Assembly (NCBI RefSeq): GCF_036231965.1
Contig: NZ_CP109499.1
Location: forward strand, 8,246,001 to 8,310,000
Length of the DNA: 64,000 nucleotides
Origin: Streptomyces sp. NBC_01428
GTDB lineage: Bacteria > Actinomycetota > Actinomycetes > Streptomycetales > Streptomycetaceae
Direction: 5' to 3'
The position numbers were made by a program, and so were the translations under genes. Under the pieces are notes generated by a model. It was not told the DNA's origin and searched no databases. It was given only the letters and a program-made list of their open reading frames with translations. Positions 26,520 to 34,014 of this stretch are shown in pieces (position 1 is the first letter of the stretch; each line of letters starts with the position of its first letter).

Positions 26520-28268
26520 TCAGGCGGTCGATCGCCCGGGACCCGGGTGCGCCCCGGTGTCACCGACGTGGCACAGGAGCAGACAGACGTCGTCGTCCCG
26601 CTGCGAGTCACGGAGCATCGGGTCCAGGATCCGGTCGGCGGCGCCCTCCAGATCGCGGTCCAGGTCCGCCGCGCGCTGCGCGCCGAGCGCCTCCGCCAGC
26701 CGTCGGATGCCCGGGTCGATGCCTTCGGCCCGCCGCTCCACCAGACCGTCGGTGTAGAGAGCGAGGGTGGAACCCGGCGGGAGCTCGGCCGTGTGGTCGC
26801 GGATCTCCTGATGCAGCGGGATGCCGAGCATCGCGCCGGGTTTGGCGTCCAGGACGCGCACACCCCCGCCGGGAGTGCGCAGCACGGGCGGCGGGTGCCC
26901 CGCGGCGGCCCAGGTGACGGTGGACTCGTCCGGGTGGAAGCGGGCGATGACGGCCGTGGCGTACAGGTCGGGCTGGAGATGGTGCAGGAACACGTGCAGC
27001 CGGGTGAGGAGCTGACCCGGCGTGCCGCCGTCCACCGCGTACGCCCGCAGGGCGGTGCGCAGCTGGCTCATCATGACGGCGGCCCGCAGTCCGTGGCCCG
27101 TCACGTCGCCCATGACGGCGACCAGGCCCCCGTCCGGCTGCTTGAAGGCGTCGTACCAGTCGCCGCCGATGTTCAGCCCGTGGGTGGCCGGCAGGTAGCG
27201 GGCGGCCAGACCGAGGCCCGGTGTCGTGGGCAGGTCGGTGAGCAGCGCGCGCTGCAGGGTCTCGGCGATGTCGCGATTGTGCTCGAACCGCTGGGCGTGG
27301 TCGATCGCGGTGCCGGCTCTGCGGGCGAGTTCGACGAGCATGACGGCGTCGTCCGGCCCCCACGGATCCTCGGGCGGTGTCAGCGTCAGCACCCCCAGCG
27401 GGGCGTGCCGGGTCGGCAGCGGGATGCACAGCAGCGGCTGGTCGGGGCGGAGCGCCGAGGGCGGCAGGTCGTCGACCCCGGGCAGACCGCCCGGACGGTC
27501 CGCGGCGTACTGCGGACGGCCGGTGCGGGCCGCGGCGACGGCGGCGGCCGGGCGGGGGGACCGCTTGCGGACGTCGTCGTCGAGCAGCCATACCTCGACG
27601 CTCCGGGCGTAGCCGGGGACGAGCAGCTGGGGCAGCCGGTCGAGGATCTCCTCGTGGTTGAGCGAGGCCGTCAGGGCCGCGCTGGCGTCGGCGAGGAACG
27701 TCAGCCGGCGCCGGGCGCTCTCCGCCTCCGTGCGGGCGGCGCGCTCGGCGGCGAACAGCTCGCGCTGCACCAGGCCGGCCGCGTCGAGTTCCGCGTGCAG
27801 CGCGAGAACACCCTGGTTGGTCTGGTGCAGCTCCTCCCGGTGGAAGGAGACCAGTTGCTCCTGCTCGCTGAGCCTGTCCAGGATCCGTGAGGTGTCCTCG
27901 TCCGCGCTGAGCAGGGCGTCGGCGAACGCCTTGCGGTCCCGCGGCACCCGCGCCGCGCTCTCGCCGCGCCCGGGCTCCTCCACGGCGACGCTCGCCTGCC
28001 AACTCGGCTTGCCCGCCGAGCCGTTGGCCACAGCGGCGAGGGCGACGGTGATCCTGCCGGGACCGCCGTCCGCCGAGGGGGGCGTGCCGTGCAGGGTCAT
28101 GACCCAGCTGCCGCCCTTGACCAGGGACTGCCGCAGCTGGGCGCTCAGGGCGGTGACCAGACGGGTGCGCTCCACCGTGGACACGCCGTGCGCCGCCGCG
28201 AGCCGTGCGGCGGCGATACGGGCGCGCGCGGCGTCGTCGACCGTGGCGATCTTCCAGGTGTCGGTCAT
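26520..28268 (-). CDS. GAF-SpoIIE phosphatase with degenerate N-terminal HATPase (RsbU-like role)
   Basis: 582 residues, last gene of the stressosome operon. Residues about 1-105 resemble an RsbT-like ATPase but the N box is lost (TALSAQLRQSLVKGG). A helical linker follows (about 105-190, DTSRILDRLSEQEQLVSFHREEL), then GAF (about 195-325) and a SpoIIE/PP2C domain with metal Asp370 (NIGGDWYDAF) and Asp388 (VMGDVTGHG). Predicted job: dephosphorylate a phosphorylated STAS antagonist when activated by RsbT, the role of RsbU. The start overlaps the upstream stop by 4 bp. Confidence 0.9.
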   Translation of the reverse strand: MTDTWKIATVDDAARARIAAARLAAAHGVSTVERTRLVTALSAQLRQSLVKGGSWVMTLHGTPPSADGGPGRITVALAAVANGSAGKPSWQASVAVEEPGRGESAARVPRDRKAFADALLSADEDTSRILDRLSEQEQLVSFHREELHQTNQGVLALHAELDAAGLVQRELFAAERAARTEAESARRRLTFLADASAALTASLNHEEILDRLPQLLVPGYARSVEVWLLDDDVRKRSPRPAAAVAAARTGRPQYAADRPGGLPGVDDLPPSALRPDQPLLCIPLPTRHAPLGVLTLTPPEDPWGPDDAVMLVELARRAGTAIDHAQRFEHNRDIAETLQRALLTDLPTTPGLGLAARYLPATHGLNIGGDWYDAFKQPDGGLVAVMGDVTGHGLRAAVMMSQLRTALRAYAVDGGTPGQLLTRLHVFLHHLQPDLYATAVIARFHPDESTVTWAAAGHPPPVLRTPGGGVRVLDAKPGAMLGIPLHQEIRDHTAELPPGSTLALYTDGLVERRAEGIDPGIRRLAEALGAQRAADLDRDLEGAADRILDPMLRDSQRDDDVCLLLCHVGDTGAHPGPGRSTA

Positions 28269-29338
28269 GGGCGGCGATCCTGCGGGGTCGGGGTCAGCAC
28301 GGCCACGGTGGTGTCGTCCCGCACCGGACGGGCGGCACTGCTGGAGTCCCGCACGATCACCGCGGCGGTGACCGCGGGGTCCCAGGCGGTCGGCGGACCC
28401 ACGGCGGGCGGGGCCCAGCGGCTGGGCAGCCCGTCGCTGTGCAGGACGAGGAGGCTGTCGGACGTCCACGGCACCCGGCACTGCGGCAGCCGCGCCGGCC
28501 GGTGCGCGCCCACGATGCCCGGGTGGGACAGCAGCGGCCGCCAGGTGTCCCCGGTCAGCAGGCGGGCCCCGATGTTGCCGATCCCCGCGAAGTCGAGGTG
28601 GCCGGTGGCCAGGTCGAGCCGCGCCACCGCGACCGCCGCTCCCCGGGTGTCGCGCAGCCCCGTGTGCAGTTGCCCGAGCAGTTCCGCCGGAGGCAGGTGG
28701 GCGAACAGGTGCAGGTGCTCCACGGCCGCCCCGGACGCCTTCGCGGCGGCCTCGCCGTGGCCGAGCCCGTCCGCGAGGAGCAGCGTGACGTGGTCGCCGG
28801 CGCGGACGCAGGCCCAGGCGTCGCCGGAGTGGTCGGCGGCGGCCAGCGGGATGTTGATCCCGCCGGCCCGCACCGCGGCGCCGGCCTCCGGGACGCGGTG
28901 TCCCGCCCGGTCCCTGCGCGCGGCGTGCACCCGCGCCAGGGCGACGGTGCCCTGCCCGGGCACGGAGTGCACCTCGAAGTGGTCGGCGATACGGCGGCAG
29001 GTGCCGAGCCCCGCGCCGAGCGAGGCGGTCGTCGAGAAACCGTCGCGCGAGGCGGAGGTGAGGTCGGCGATGCCCGGCCCGTGGTCGATCGCGGCGATCT
29101 GGAGGGCCGGGCCGCGGCCCGTTCCGGGCAGCGCGAGGTCGGCGTCCACCATGTCGATCAGTATCTGCCCGCCGCCCCCGTGCTTGAGCAGGTTGGTCGC
29201 CAGTTCCGTCGCGACGAGCGCGGCGACGGCCGTACGGTCGCGGCTGAGCCCGGTGTGCTCGGCGGCCGCCTCGGCGGCCACCCGGACGTCCCGGACCCGG
29301 GTGGAGTCGTGGACGGGAACGTCCCAGACACGCGTCAT
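28265..29338 (-). CDS. RsbT-like kinase fused to an RsbX/SpoIIE-type phosphatase
   Basis: 357 residues. The N-terminal HATPase (about 1-140) has an intact N box (VATELATNLLKHGG), DHGPGI (Asp85) and a glycine-rich lid SLGAGLGTCRR. The C-terminal PP2C domain (about 155-350) has SGDAWA (Asp173), LADGLGHG (Asp190) and DDTTVAVL near the end. In Bacillus, RsbX resets the stressosome by dephosphorylating RsbR and RsbS; here kinase and phosphatase appear in one chain, an arrangement known in actinobacteria. It overlaps both neighbours by 4 bp. Confidence 0.9.
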   Translation of the reverse strand: MTRVWDVPVHDSTRVRDVRVAAEAAAEHTGLSRDRTAVAALVATELATNLLKHGGGGQILIDMVDADLALPGTGRGPALQIAAIDHGPGIADLTSASRDGFSTTASLGAGLGTCRRIADHFEVHSVPGQGTVALARVHAARRDRAGHRVPEAGAAVRAGGINIPLAAADHSGDAWACVRAGDHVTLLLADGLGHGEAAAKASGAAVEHLHLFAHLPPAELLGQLHTGLRDTRGAAVAVARLDLATGHLDFAGIGNIGARLLTGDTWRPLLSHPGIVGAHRPARLPQCRVPWTSDSLLVLHSDGLPSRWAPPAVGPPTAWDPAVTAAVIVRDSSSAARPVRDDTTVAVLTPTPQDRRP

Positions 29339-29781
29339 CGGCTCTCCCGGCGGGGCGGTGGGGGACCGGCGGTCCAGCAGATAACGGTCACCGCGGTGCC
29401 CTCTCCCGGACGGCTGTCGATGGAGAACTCGTGCACCAGCCGGCGCGCTCCGCCGAGACCGAGGCCGAGGCCGCCGCCCGAGGTGTAACCGTCGCCGAGC
29501 GCGCGCTCGATGTCGGTGATGCCGGGCCCCTGGTCGGCGAAGGTCAGGCGCAGTCCCCGTGCCGCCCCGGTCTGCAGGACGGTGGACTCGACCTGACCGC
29601 CTCCGCCGTGGACCAGCGTGTTGCGGGCGAGTTCACTGGCGGCGGTCACGAGCTTGGTCTGGTCCACGAGTCCGAAACCGAGTTCTGCGGCCGCCTGACG
29701 CACGTGCTGGCGCACCCACGCGAGATCCATGTCGGTCCGGATCGGCAGGCAGGCGGTGACGCGGCCGGAAGTCTCCGTCAC
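29335..29781 (-). CDS. rsbT: Stressosome switch kinase RsbT
   Basis: 148 residues, HATPase serine/threonine kinase. Intact N box (AASELARNTLVHGGGG; Glu50, Asn54, His58), ADQGPGI (Asp83) and GGGLGLGLGGARRL lid. RsbT is held by the RsbR-RsbS complex, phosphorylates them under stress, and is released to activate an RsbU-type phosphatase. GTG start overlaps the rsbS stop (GTGA). Confidence 0.93.
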   Translation of the reverse strand: MTETSGRVTACLPIRTDMDLAWVRQHVRQAAAELGFGLVDQTKLVTAASELARNTLVHGGGGQVESTVLQTGAARGLRLTFADQGPGITDIERALGDGYTSGGGLGLGLGGARRLVHEFSIDSRPGEGTAVTVICWTAGPPPPRRESR

Positions 29782-30197
29782 GGGCGCTCCTGGCGTGCTG
29801 GACCGTGGTGAAGGGCCGTCGGCGCCGCGGTGAGCAGGCGCATGGCCTCCTCGGCATCGAGCGCGGTGCGCAACCCGGGCAGGGTGAGGCCCAGTTCCAC
29901 CAGGGTGATGGCGACGGCGGGCCGCATGCCCGCGACGACGGTCTGCGCCGCGAGCAGTCTGGCGTGCGCCGCGACCTCCGCGAACACCCGCCCCAGGAAG
30001 GAGTCGACGATCTCCACCCCGGAGATGTCGATGACGACACCGGTGACCGAACTGGCGGCGATGGCCTCGCCTATGTCCCGCTGCAGCCGCTCGGCCGCCT
30101 CGTCGTGCAGATCGCCCTGCAACGTCACCAGGAGGACGTCACCGAGCTTCAGTACGGGGACGTGGGCGCCCGCGGGCCCGGCGATCGGGCCGTTCAC
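29778..30197 (-). CDS. rsbS: Stressosome scaffold antagonist RsbS (STAS)
   Basis: 139 residues, a single STAS domain: VLKLGDVLLVTLQGDLHDEAAERL, VVIDISGVEIVDSFLGRVF, VVAGMRPAVAITLVELGL. Ser66 in EIVDSF corresponds to the residue phosphorylated by RsbT in Bacillus. GTG start at 30197 overlaps the rsbR stop by 4 bp; extension beyond this start would run deep into rsbR in another frame. The C-terminal tail (after about 120) is longer than in Bacillus RsbS. Confidence 0.93.
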   Translation of the reverse strand: MNGPIAGPAGAHVPVLKLGDVLLVTLQGDLHDEAAERLQRDIGEAIAASSVTGVVIDISGVEIVDSFLGRVFAEVAAHARLLAAQTVVAGMRPAVAITLVELGLTLPGLRTALDAEEAMRLLTAAPTALHHGPARQERP

Positions 30198-31093
30198 CGC
30201 GCGCTCGGGCCGGTGCGGTCCTGGTCGACGATCGCGATGCCCTGGCGATTGAGGGCGTACGCGAGAGCGTCGGCGAGGCTGGCGCGGGTGACGACCTCGC
30301 CCAGGTCGATGCCGAGGTGGACGATGGTCTGCGCGATCGCGGGCCGGATGCCCGAGACGATGCACTCGGCGCCCATCAGGCGGGCGGCGGCGACGGTCTT
30401 CATGAGGTGCTGGGCCACCAGCGAGTCCACGGTCGGCACGCCCGTGATGTCCAGGATGGCGAAGCGGGCCTGCTGGGCGACGACCGCGTCGAGCAGGCTC
30501 TCCATCACGACCTGGCTGCGGGCGCTGTCGAGGGTCCCGATGAGGGGGACGGCGACCACGCCGGTCCACAGCTTGATCACGGGCGTGGCCACCTCCAGCA
30601 ACTGGAGGCGCTGGCGGTCGATGAGCTCCTGCCCGGCACTGAGGGTGGTCTCCAGCACGACCAGGCGGAGGGTGCCCAGGAGCGCGGTGAGGGTGACCGC
30701 GCACACCTCGGCCCGCTCCCGGGAGCCGTCGGCGAGATCCGCGCTCAGCAGCTCGGACGCGGCGGGCCGCAGTGCCGCCACCTCGTCGGCGATCTGTGCG
30801 GACGTGGCGCCGGTCCGCGCCCGGGAGGCGGCCATGCGCCCCAACTGGTCGCGCACGGTGGCGAACCCGCCGGCCCCGAGGTCCTCGACGCGGCCCGCGG
30901 CGGCGACCGCGGCGAGCGCTTCCACGACGGACCGGCCGGCCTCCACCGCCTCGTCCCGCGAGACGGTGAAGACGGTGCGGAACAGCGCCTCGTCGGCCCA
31001 GCGCTGGGCGATCTGCTCACGGCGCCTGCGCAGGAACTCACCGACCTCCTGAGCCGCCGACTCCTGCTGCACCGCCGCCTGATGGTCCGCCAC
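30194..31093 (-). CDS. rsbR: Stressosome co-antagonist RsbR
   Basis: 299 residues. The N-terminal sensor (about 10-160) is helical with FLRRRREQIAQRWADEALF, typical of the RsbRD/non-haem globin-like domain. The C-terminal STAS domain (about 165-290) has PLIGTLDSARSQVVMESLL and ILDITGVPTVDSLVAQHLM. The two positions that are phosphorylated Thr in Bacillus RsbRA appear as Ser190 and Ser224. GTG start behind AAGGAGACG. First gene of the five-gene operon; a candidate operator lies about 65 bp upstream. Confidence 0.92.
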   Translation of the reverse strand: MADHQAAVQQESAAQEVGEFLRRRREQIAQRWADEALFRTVFTVSRDEAVEAGRSVVEALAAVAAAGRVEDLGAGGFATVRDQLGRMAASRARTGATSAQIADEVAALRPAASELLSADLADGSRERAEVCAVTLTALLGTLRLVVLETTLSAGQELIDRQRLQLLEVATPVIKLWTGVVAVPLIGTLDSARSQVVMESLLDAVVAQQARFAILDITGVPTVDSLVAQHLMKTVAAARLMGAECIVSGIRPAIAQTIVHLGIDLGEVVTRASLADALAYALNRQGIAIVDQDRTGPSAR

Positions 31094-31155
31094 GTGTTCG
31101 TCTCCTTCGTCCGTGCGCCGCGCCGACGAGCGTGTTCCCGCCCGGGCATGATCTC

Positions 31156-31169
31156 TTGTCGTACGGCAA
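31156..31169 (-). promoter_or_regulatory. MarR-type operator candidate upstream of rsbR
   Basis: TTGTC-GTAC-GGCAA, a palindrome apart from one mismatched pair (T/G). The same TTGTC-N4-GGCAA pattern recurs at 33244-33257. It sits 63 bp before the rsbR start, in the right place for promoter control. Confidence 0.5.
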
Positions 31170-31264
31170 CTGTAGCGATGGCCCGATCGCGGCCGACACC
31201 CGCTCGACGTCAGCGGCCCACCGGGCGGGCGCCCGACCGCTCGGCCGGCGCGAGGCCCGCGGCC

Positions 31265-32437
31265 CTACTCCGCCGCCTGCGGCCCGTGCCAGTCGAGGCA
31301 CACCACGAGGGCGTCGTCCTCCGGCTTGGGCCTGCCACGGTGTCCGGTGAGCTCGCGGAGCACGGCACGGGGCACCTCCGTCGCGGGCAGCAGCTGGGTG
31401 GAGGTGATCGCCATCGCGAGGGCCTTCTCCCCGTACGCCTCCCCGCCAGGGCCGGCGACGGCGTGCACGCCGTCACTGACGAACAGGAGCCGGTCGCCGG
31501 GCTCCACCTGGAACTCCTGCACGAAGTAGTCGGTCTCCTCGAACATCCCGAGGGGCAGCTGGGCCTCGAAGCCGATCCGCTCGACCGACCTGCCCCGCAG
31601 CCGCAGCATCTGCGGCGAGCCCGCGTCGATCACCCGCAGCCGGCCGGTCGACAGCTCGAAGTCGAGCATCAGCACGGACAGGTGCGAGGTGCCCCGGTAC
31701 TGGGCGTAGATCGCCTGGTCGGCGAGGGCCGCCTGATCCTGCAGGGAGATCCCCGCACGGCGCGCGTTGCGCAGCGCGTTGATCCCGAGGTTCGTGAGCA
31801 GCGAGGCCTCGATCCCCTCGCCCATGCCGTTGGTGATGTACAGGAGCAGCCGGTCGGCGCTCGCCGACCAGTCGAAGTTGTCGCCGAAGATCGCGTAGGC
31901 GGGCTCCAGCTGCGCGCCGAGCTCGTACTCGGGCCGGGCGCAGGAGCGGCCCGGCAGCAGCTGCCACTGCATCTCGGCGGCGAGTGTCAGCCGGTCCTTG
32001 CGGCGCGCCTGCAGATACAGGTCGGTGTCCCGCTCGGCCACGAGCACCTCGTGGGCCAGGACCTCCGCGACTTCGGACAGCTCGGCGAGCGTCTCCTCGT
32101 CACACGCCTCGGAGGGCAGCGTGACGGACAGGACGCCGAGCCGGTCGCCGCGCACCGTCACCGGGAGGTGCGCGCGTACCCGCCGGCCGGTGCGCTCCTC
32201 GACGAAGGGCTCCTGGGCCCCGAAGGCCCGCCCCTCGGGGCTGCTGTGCACCGGGATCGGTTCCAGGGTGTGCGGAAGCACCGACACGGGCTGGAGGACG
32301 GTCAGACCGTAGTCCGCCATGAAGAGCTCGACGGATTCGGCCGTGTACCGATCGCACAGGACGGCACGGACGGCGTCGAGGAGTTGGTGGGGAGCCGCGG
32401 TGCGCAAGGCCCGCTCCGCGGCCACGAATCTGTTCAC
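31265..32437 (-). CDS. GAF-like/SpoIIE-type phosphatase with altered metal site
   Basis: 390 residues. An N-terminal GAF-like domain (about 15-135) contains SVELFMADYGLTVLQPVSV and VTVRGDRLGVLSVTLP. The C-terminal PP2C domain begins LAAEMQWQLLPGRSCARPEYELGA. The first metal motif reads IFGDNFDW (Asp186) instead of GGDxxD. The second, normally GDVxGHG, reads ITNGMGEG, so the metal Asp is Asn203 and His is Glu. The rest (DRLLFVSDGV, EDDALVV) is normal. Catalytic output may be reduced or metal use altered. GTG start without a clear ribosome site. It lies 171 bp upstream of rsbR on the same strand. Confidence 0.82.
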   Translation of the reverse strand: MNRFVAAERALRTAAPHQLLDAVRAVLCDRYTAESVELFMADYGLTVLQPVSVLPHTLEPIPVHSSPEGRAFGAQEPFVEERTGRRVRAHLPVTVRGDRLGVLSVTLPSEACDEETLAELSEVAEVLAHEVLVAERDTDLYLQARRKDRLTLAAEMQWQLLPGRSCARPEYELGAQLEPAYAIFGDNFDWSASADRLLLYITNGMGEGIEASLLTNLGINALRNARRAGISLQDQAALADQAIYAQYRGTSHLSVLMLDFELSTGRLRVIDAGSPQMLRLRGRSVERIGFEAQLPLGMFEETDYFVQEFQVEPGDRLLFVSDGVHAVAGPGGEAYGEKALAMAITSTQLLPATEVPRAVLRELTGHRGRPKPEDDALVVCLDWHGPQAAE

Positions 32438-32469
32438 GATGTCGGATACGCCATTCTTCGACTAGTACG

Positions 32470-32505
32470 ATGCCGGGTCCGAGCTCCGGGAAGCCGGACC
32501 GGCAT
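32470..32505. repeat. Imperfect inverted repeat in the divergent promoter
   Basis: Arms ATGCCGGGTCCG and CGGACCGGCAT pair over 11 bp with a one-base bulge, in the 183 bp between the phosphatase (minus) and marR (plus) starts. Confidence 0.5.
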
Positions 32506-32534
32506 ACGAGGGACCCGGTATTTACTGCTTTGTT

Positions 32535-32585
32535 CCTGTCCCAGCCCCTGACAGGTGTTTTGCTCCTGTCCTTGCCCCCGACAGG
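32535..32585. promoter_or_regulatory. Two phased operator-like dyads upstream of marR
   Basis: CCTGTC-N9-GACAGG occurs twice, at 32535-32555 and 32565-32585, with a 30-bp period (about three helical turns). The second ends 35 bp before the marR GTG. This is the expected place for an autoregulatory MarR operator. Confidence 0.6.
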
Positions 32586-32620
32586 CTGACAGTGCCCGAG
32601 AAGACTGGGAGAGTGAAACC

Positions 32621-33097
32621 GTGACTTCCTCCGGCCCGCGTCCACAGCCCGGTGAGGTGGCTCGCGTGACCTCCGAGGCCGCCGAGCTGCTGGAGATCCT
32701 GTGGGGGAGGGCCTCGACGGCTCCGGTCTCCGCCTCCCAGCTGCGCGTGCTGTTCATCCTGGAGCACGACGAAGGCATCAACCTGCGGACGCTCGCCGAC
32801 GCGCTCGGCTCCACGCCGCCCTCGACGAGCCGACTCTGCGACCGCCTCCAGGCCGTGGGGTTCATCGAGCGGGCGCCGAGCGCCACCAGCCGCCGGGAGC
32901 TGCGTCTGTTCCTGAGCGCACGCGGGCGGATCTTCCTCACGGAGCTGCGCGCGCGGCGCGAGCGCGCCGTGGAGGCGGTGCTCGCCCAGATGCCGGCCGC
33001 GCAGCGGACCGCGCTCGCGGAGGGCCTCGCGGCCTTCTGCGCGACGGCGGCCGCCCAGCTCCACGAGGACGACGCGCCGGCCGTCCGTACGGCCTGA
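32621..33097 (+). CDS. MarR-family transcriptional regulator
   Basis: 158 residues with a winged-helix: SASQLRVLFILEHDEGINLRTLADALGSTPPSTSRLCDRLQAVGFIERAPSATSRRELRLFLSARG written in pieces as helices 2-4 and wing. The start follows GGGAGAGTG. It is divergent from the SpoIIE-type gene at 32437 and lies next to the stressosome operon, so it is a candidate regulator of both; the phased dyads in its promoter fit autoregulation. Confidence 0.9.
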   Translation: MTSSGPRPQPGEVARVTSEAAELLEILWGRASTAPVSASQLRVLFILEHDEGINLRTLADALGSTPPSTSRLCDRLQAVGFIERAPSATSRRELRLFLSARGRIFLTELRARRERAVEAVLAQMPAAQRTALAEGLAAFCATAAAQLHEDDAPAVRTA

Positions 33098-33134
33098 GCC
33101 GCGGGCCGGGCCGGGCCGGGGGCCGACGGCCGCG

Positions 33135-33155
33135 GGCTCGCGCGATGCGCGAGCC
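33135..33155 (+). terminator. Hairpin downstream of marR
   Basis: Perfect 9-bp stem GGCTCGCGC / GCGCGAGCC with a GAT loop, 38 bases after the stop. Confidence 0.6.
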
Positions 33156-33239
33156 GCCCGGGCTCCGCATCGCTCACGCACTGCGCCATCTCGGCTCCTC
33201 TCCGCTCTTCGGGGGCGCTCACTTTGTTGCCTCACGTCC

Positions 33240-33261
33240 ATAGTTGTCAAATGGCAACTAT
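33240..33261. promoter_or_regulatory. MarR-type operator candidate in a convergent intergenic region
   Basis: ATAGTTG and CAACTAT arms frame the core TTGTC-AAAT-GGCAA, giving a 22-bp palindrome. On the minus strand it contains a TTGACA hexamer. It lies between two converging genes, where no promoter is expected. Confidence 0.55.
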
Positions 33262-33368
33262 CGCTCGCACGATCTCGGTCTCACGTCCTTCTTCGCAGGT
33301 CGACGGGGTCGGTGCGGGGTACGGGTGCGAGGTCCGCGACCGCACGGGGTTCGGGCGAACCGACAGGC

Positions 33369-33746
33369 CTAGTGGGGCGAGGTCCCCTCGCCCACGTGCG
33401 CGAGTGCCGCTTCGACGCCGTCCAGCGACGCGATCGTGAGGCTGACACCGGTGAGATCCAGGACGCGGCGGACCATCGGGGCGGGCGACACGAGGCACAC
33501 GCTCCCGCCGGCGCGGCCGGCCTCGTCGTGCGCCTTCAGGAGCGCGTTGATGCCGGAGGAGTCCATGAAGGGGACCTCGGACAGGTCGAGCAGCAGATGC
33601 CGGCGGCCCGCCCGTATCTGGTCGGCCAGCCGGTTCCGCAGCTCGGGAGCCGTCTCGACGTCCAGCTCCCCGGCGACGGTGACCAGGGCGATGCCGTCGC
33701 CGTACGGGGTCACCTCGATGGACACAGGAGCTGGTTCGGCCGGCAC
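33369..33746 (-). CDS. Anti-sigma factor antagonist (STAS, BldG/RsbV type)
   Basis: 125 residues: ALVTVAGELDVETAPELRNRL, then LLLDLSEVPFMDSSGINALL containing the phosphorylatable Ser63 in MDSSG. In the unphosphorylated state such proteins bind an RsbW-type anti-sigma factor and free the sigma factor. GTG at 33746 was chosen because GGAGG lies six bases upstream. A perfect hairpin CCGGCGTC-GGT-GACGCCGG at 33784-33802 lies in its leader. No anti-sigma gene is adjacent; candidates are the HATPase proteins elsewhere in the window. Confidence 0.9.
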   Translation of the reverse strand: MPAEPAPVSIEVTPYGDGIALVTVAGELDVETAPELRNRLADQIRAGRRHLLLDLSEVPFMDSSGINALLKAHDEAGRAGGSVCLVSPAPMVRRVLDLTGVSLTIASLDGVEAALAHVGEGTSPH

Positions 33747-33987
33747 GTCTACCTCCAAAGGACACTGATCCGTCGGGAATCGTCCGGCGTCGGTGACGCC
33801 GGTGAGCAGGTCAACGGTTACCCCCCGAATCGGGCTGCACACCTTCGGCTTCGGCGCCGGGCGCCCTTCCGGACGCAGTGTTCCGGGTCACGCGGCGCGC
33901 GCTCCCGGGGCGCGGCGCCCGCTCCGGCGCACGGGACGGCTGGTGTCCACTGCTTGCCGCCTCTTGACCCTCCCTTTCCCGAAATGC

Positions 33988-34007
33988 CTCTGACACAGAG
34001 CTAATCT
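33988..34007 (+). promoter_or_regulatory. Promoter and dyad of the marR-ABC operon
   Basis: CTCTG-ACA-CAGAG dyad (33988-34000) directly precedes TAATCT (34002-34007), which lies seven bases before the GTG, so the transcript is probably leaderless and the dyad could be the autoregulatory operator. Confidence 0.45.
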
Positions 34008-34014
34008 CGAAGAC

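Noticed and set aside
29778..30704. 308-codon frame that extends rsbS far upstream into rsbR
   Set aside because: The extra part is an out-of-frame read of rsbR; the GTG at 30197 gives the normal 4-bp overlap.
33098..33239. Possible short minus-strand protein starting MAQCVSDAEPGRLAH near 33190
   Set aside because: Has a good ribosome site but runs into the antisense of marR with Pro/Arg-rich composition; kept only as a possibility in the operator finding.
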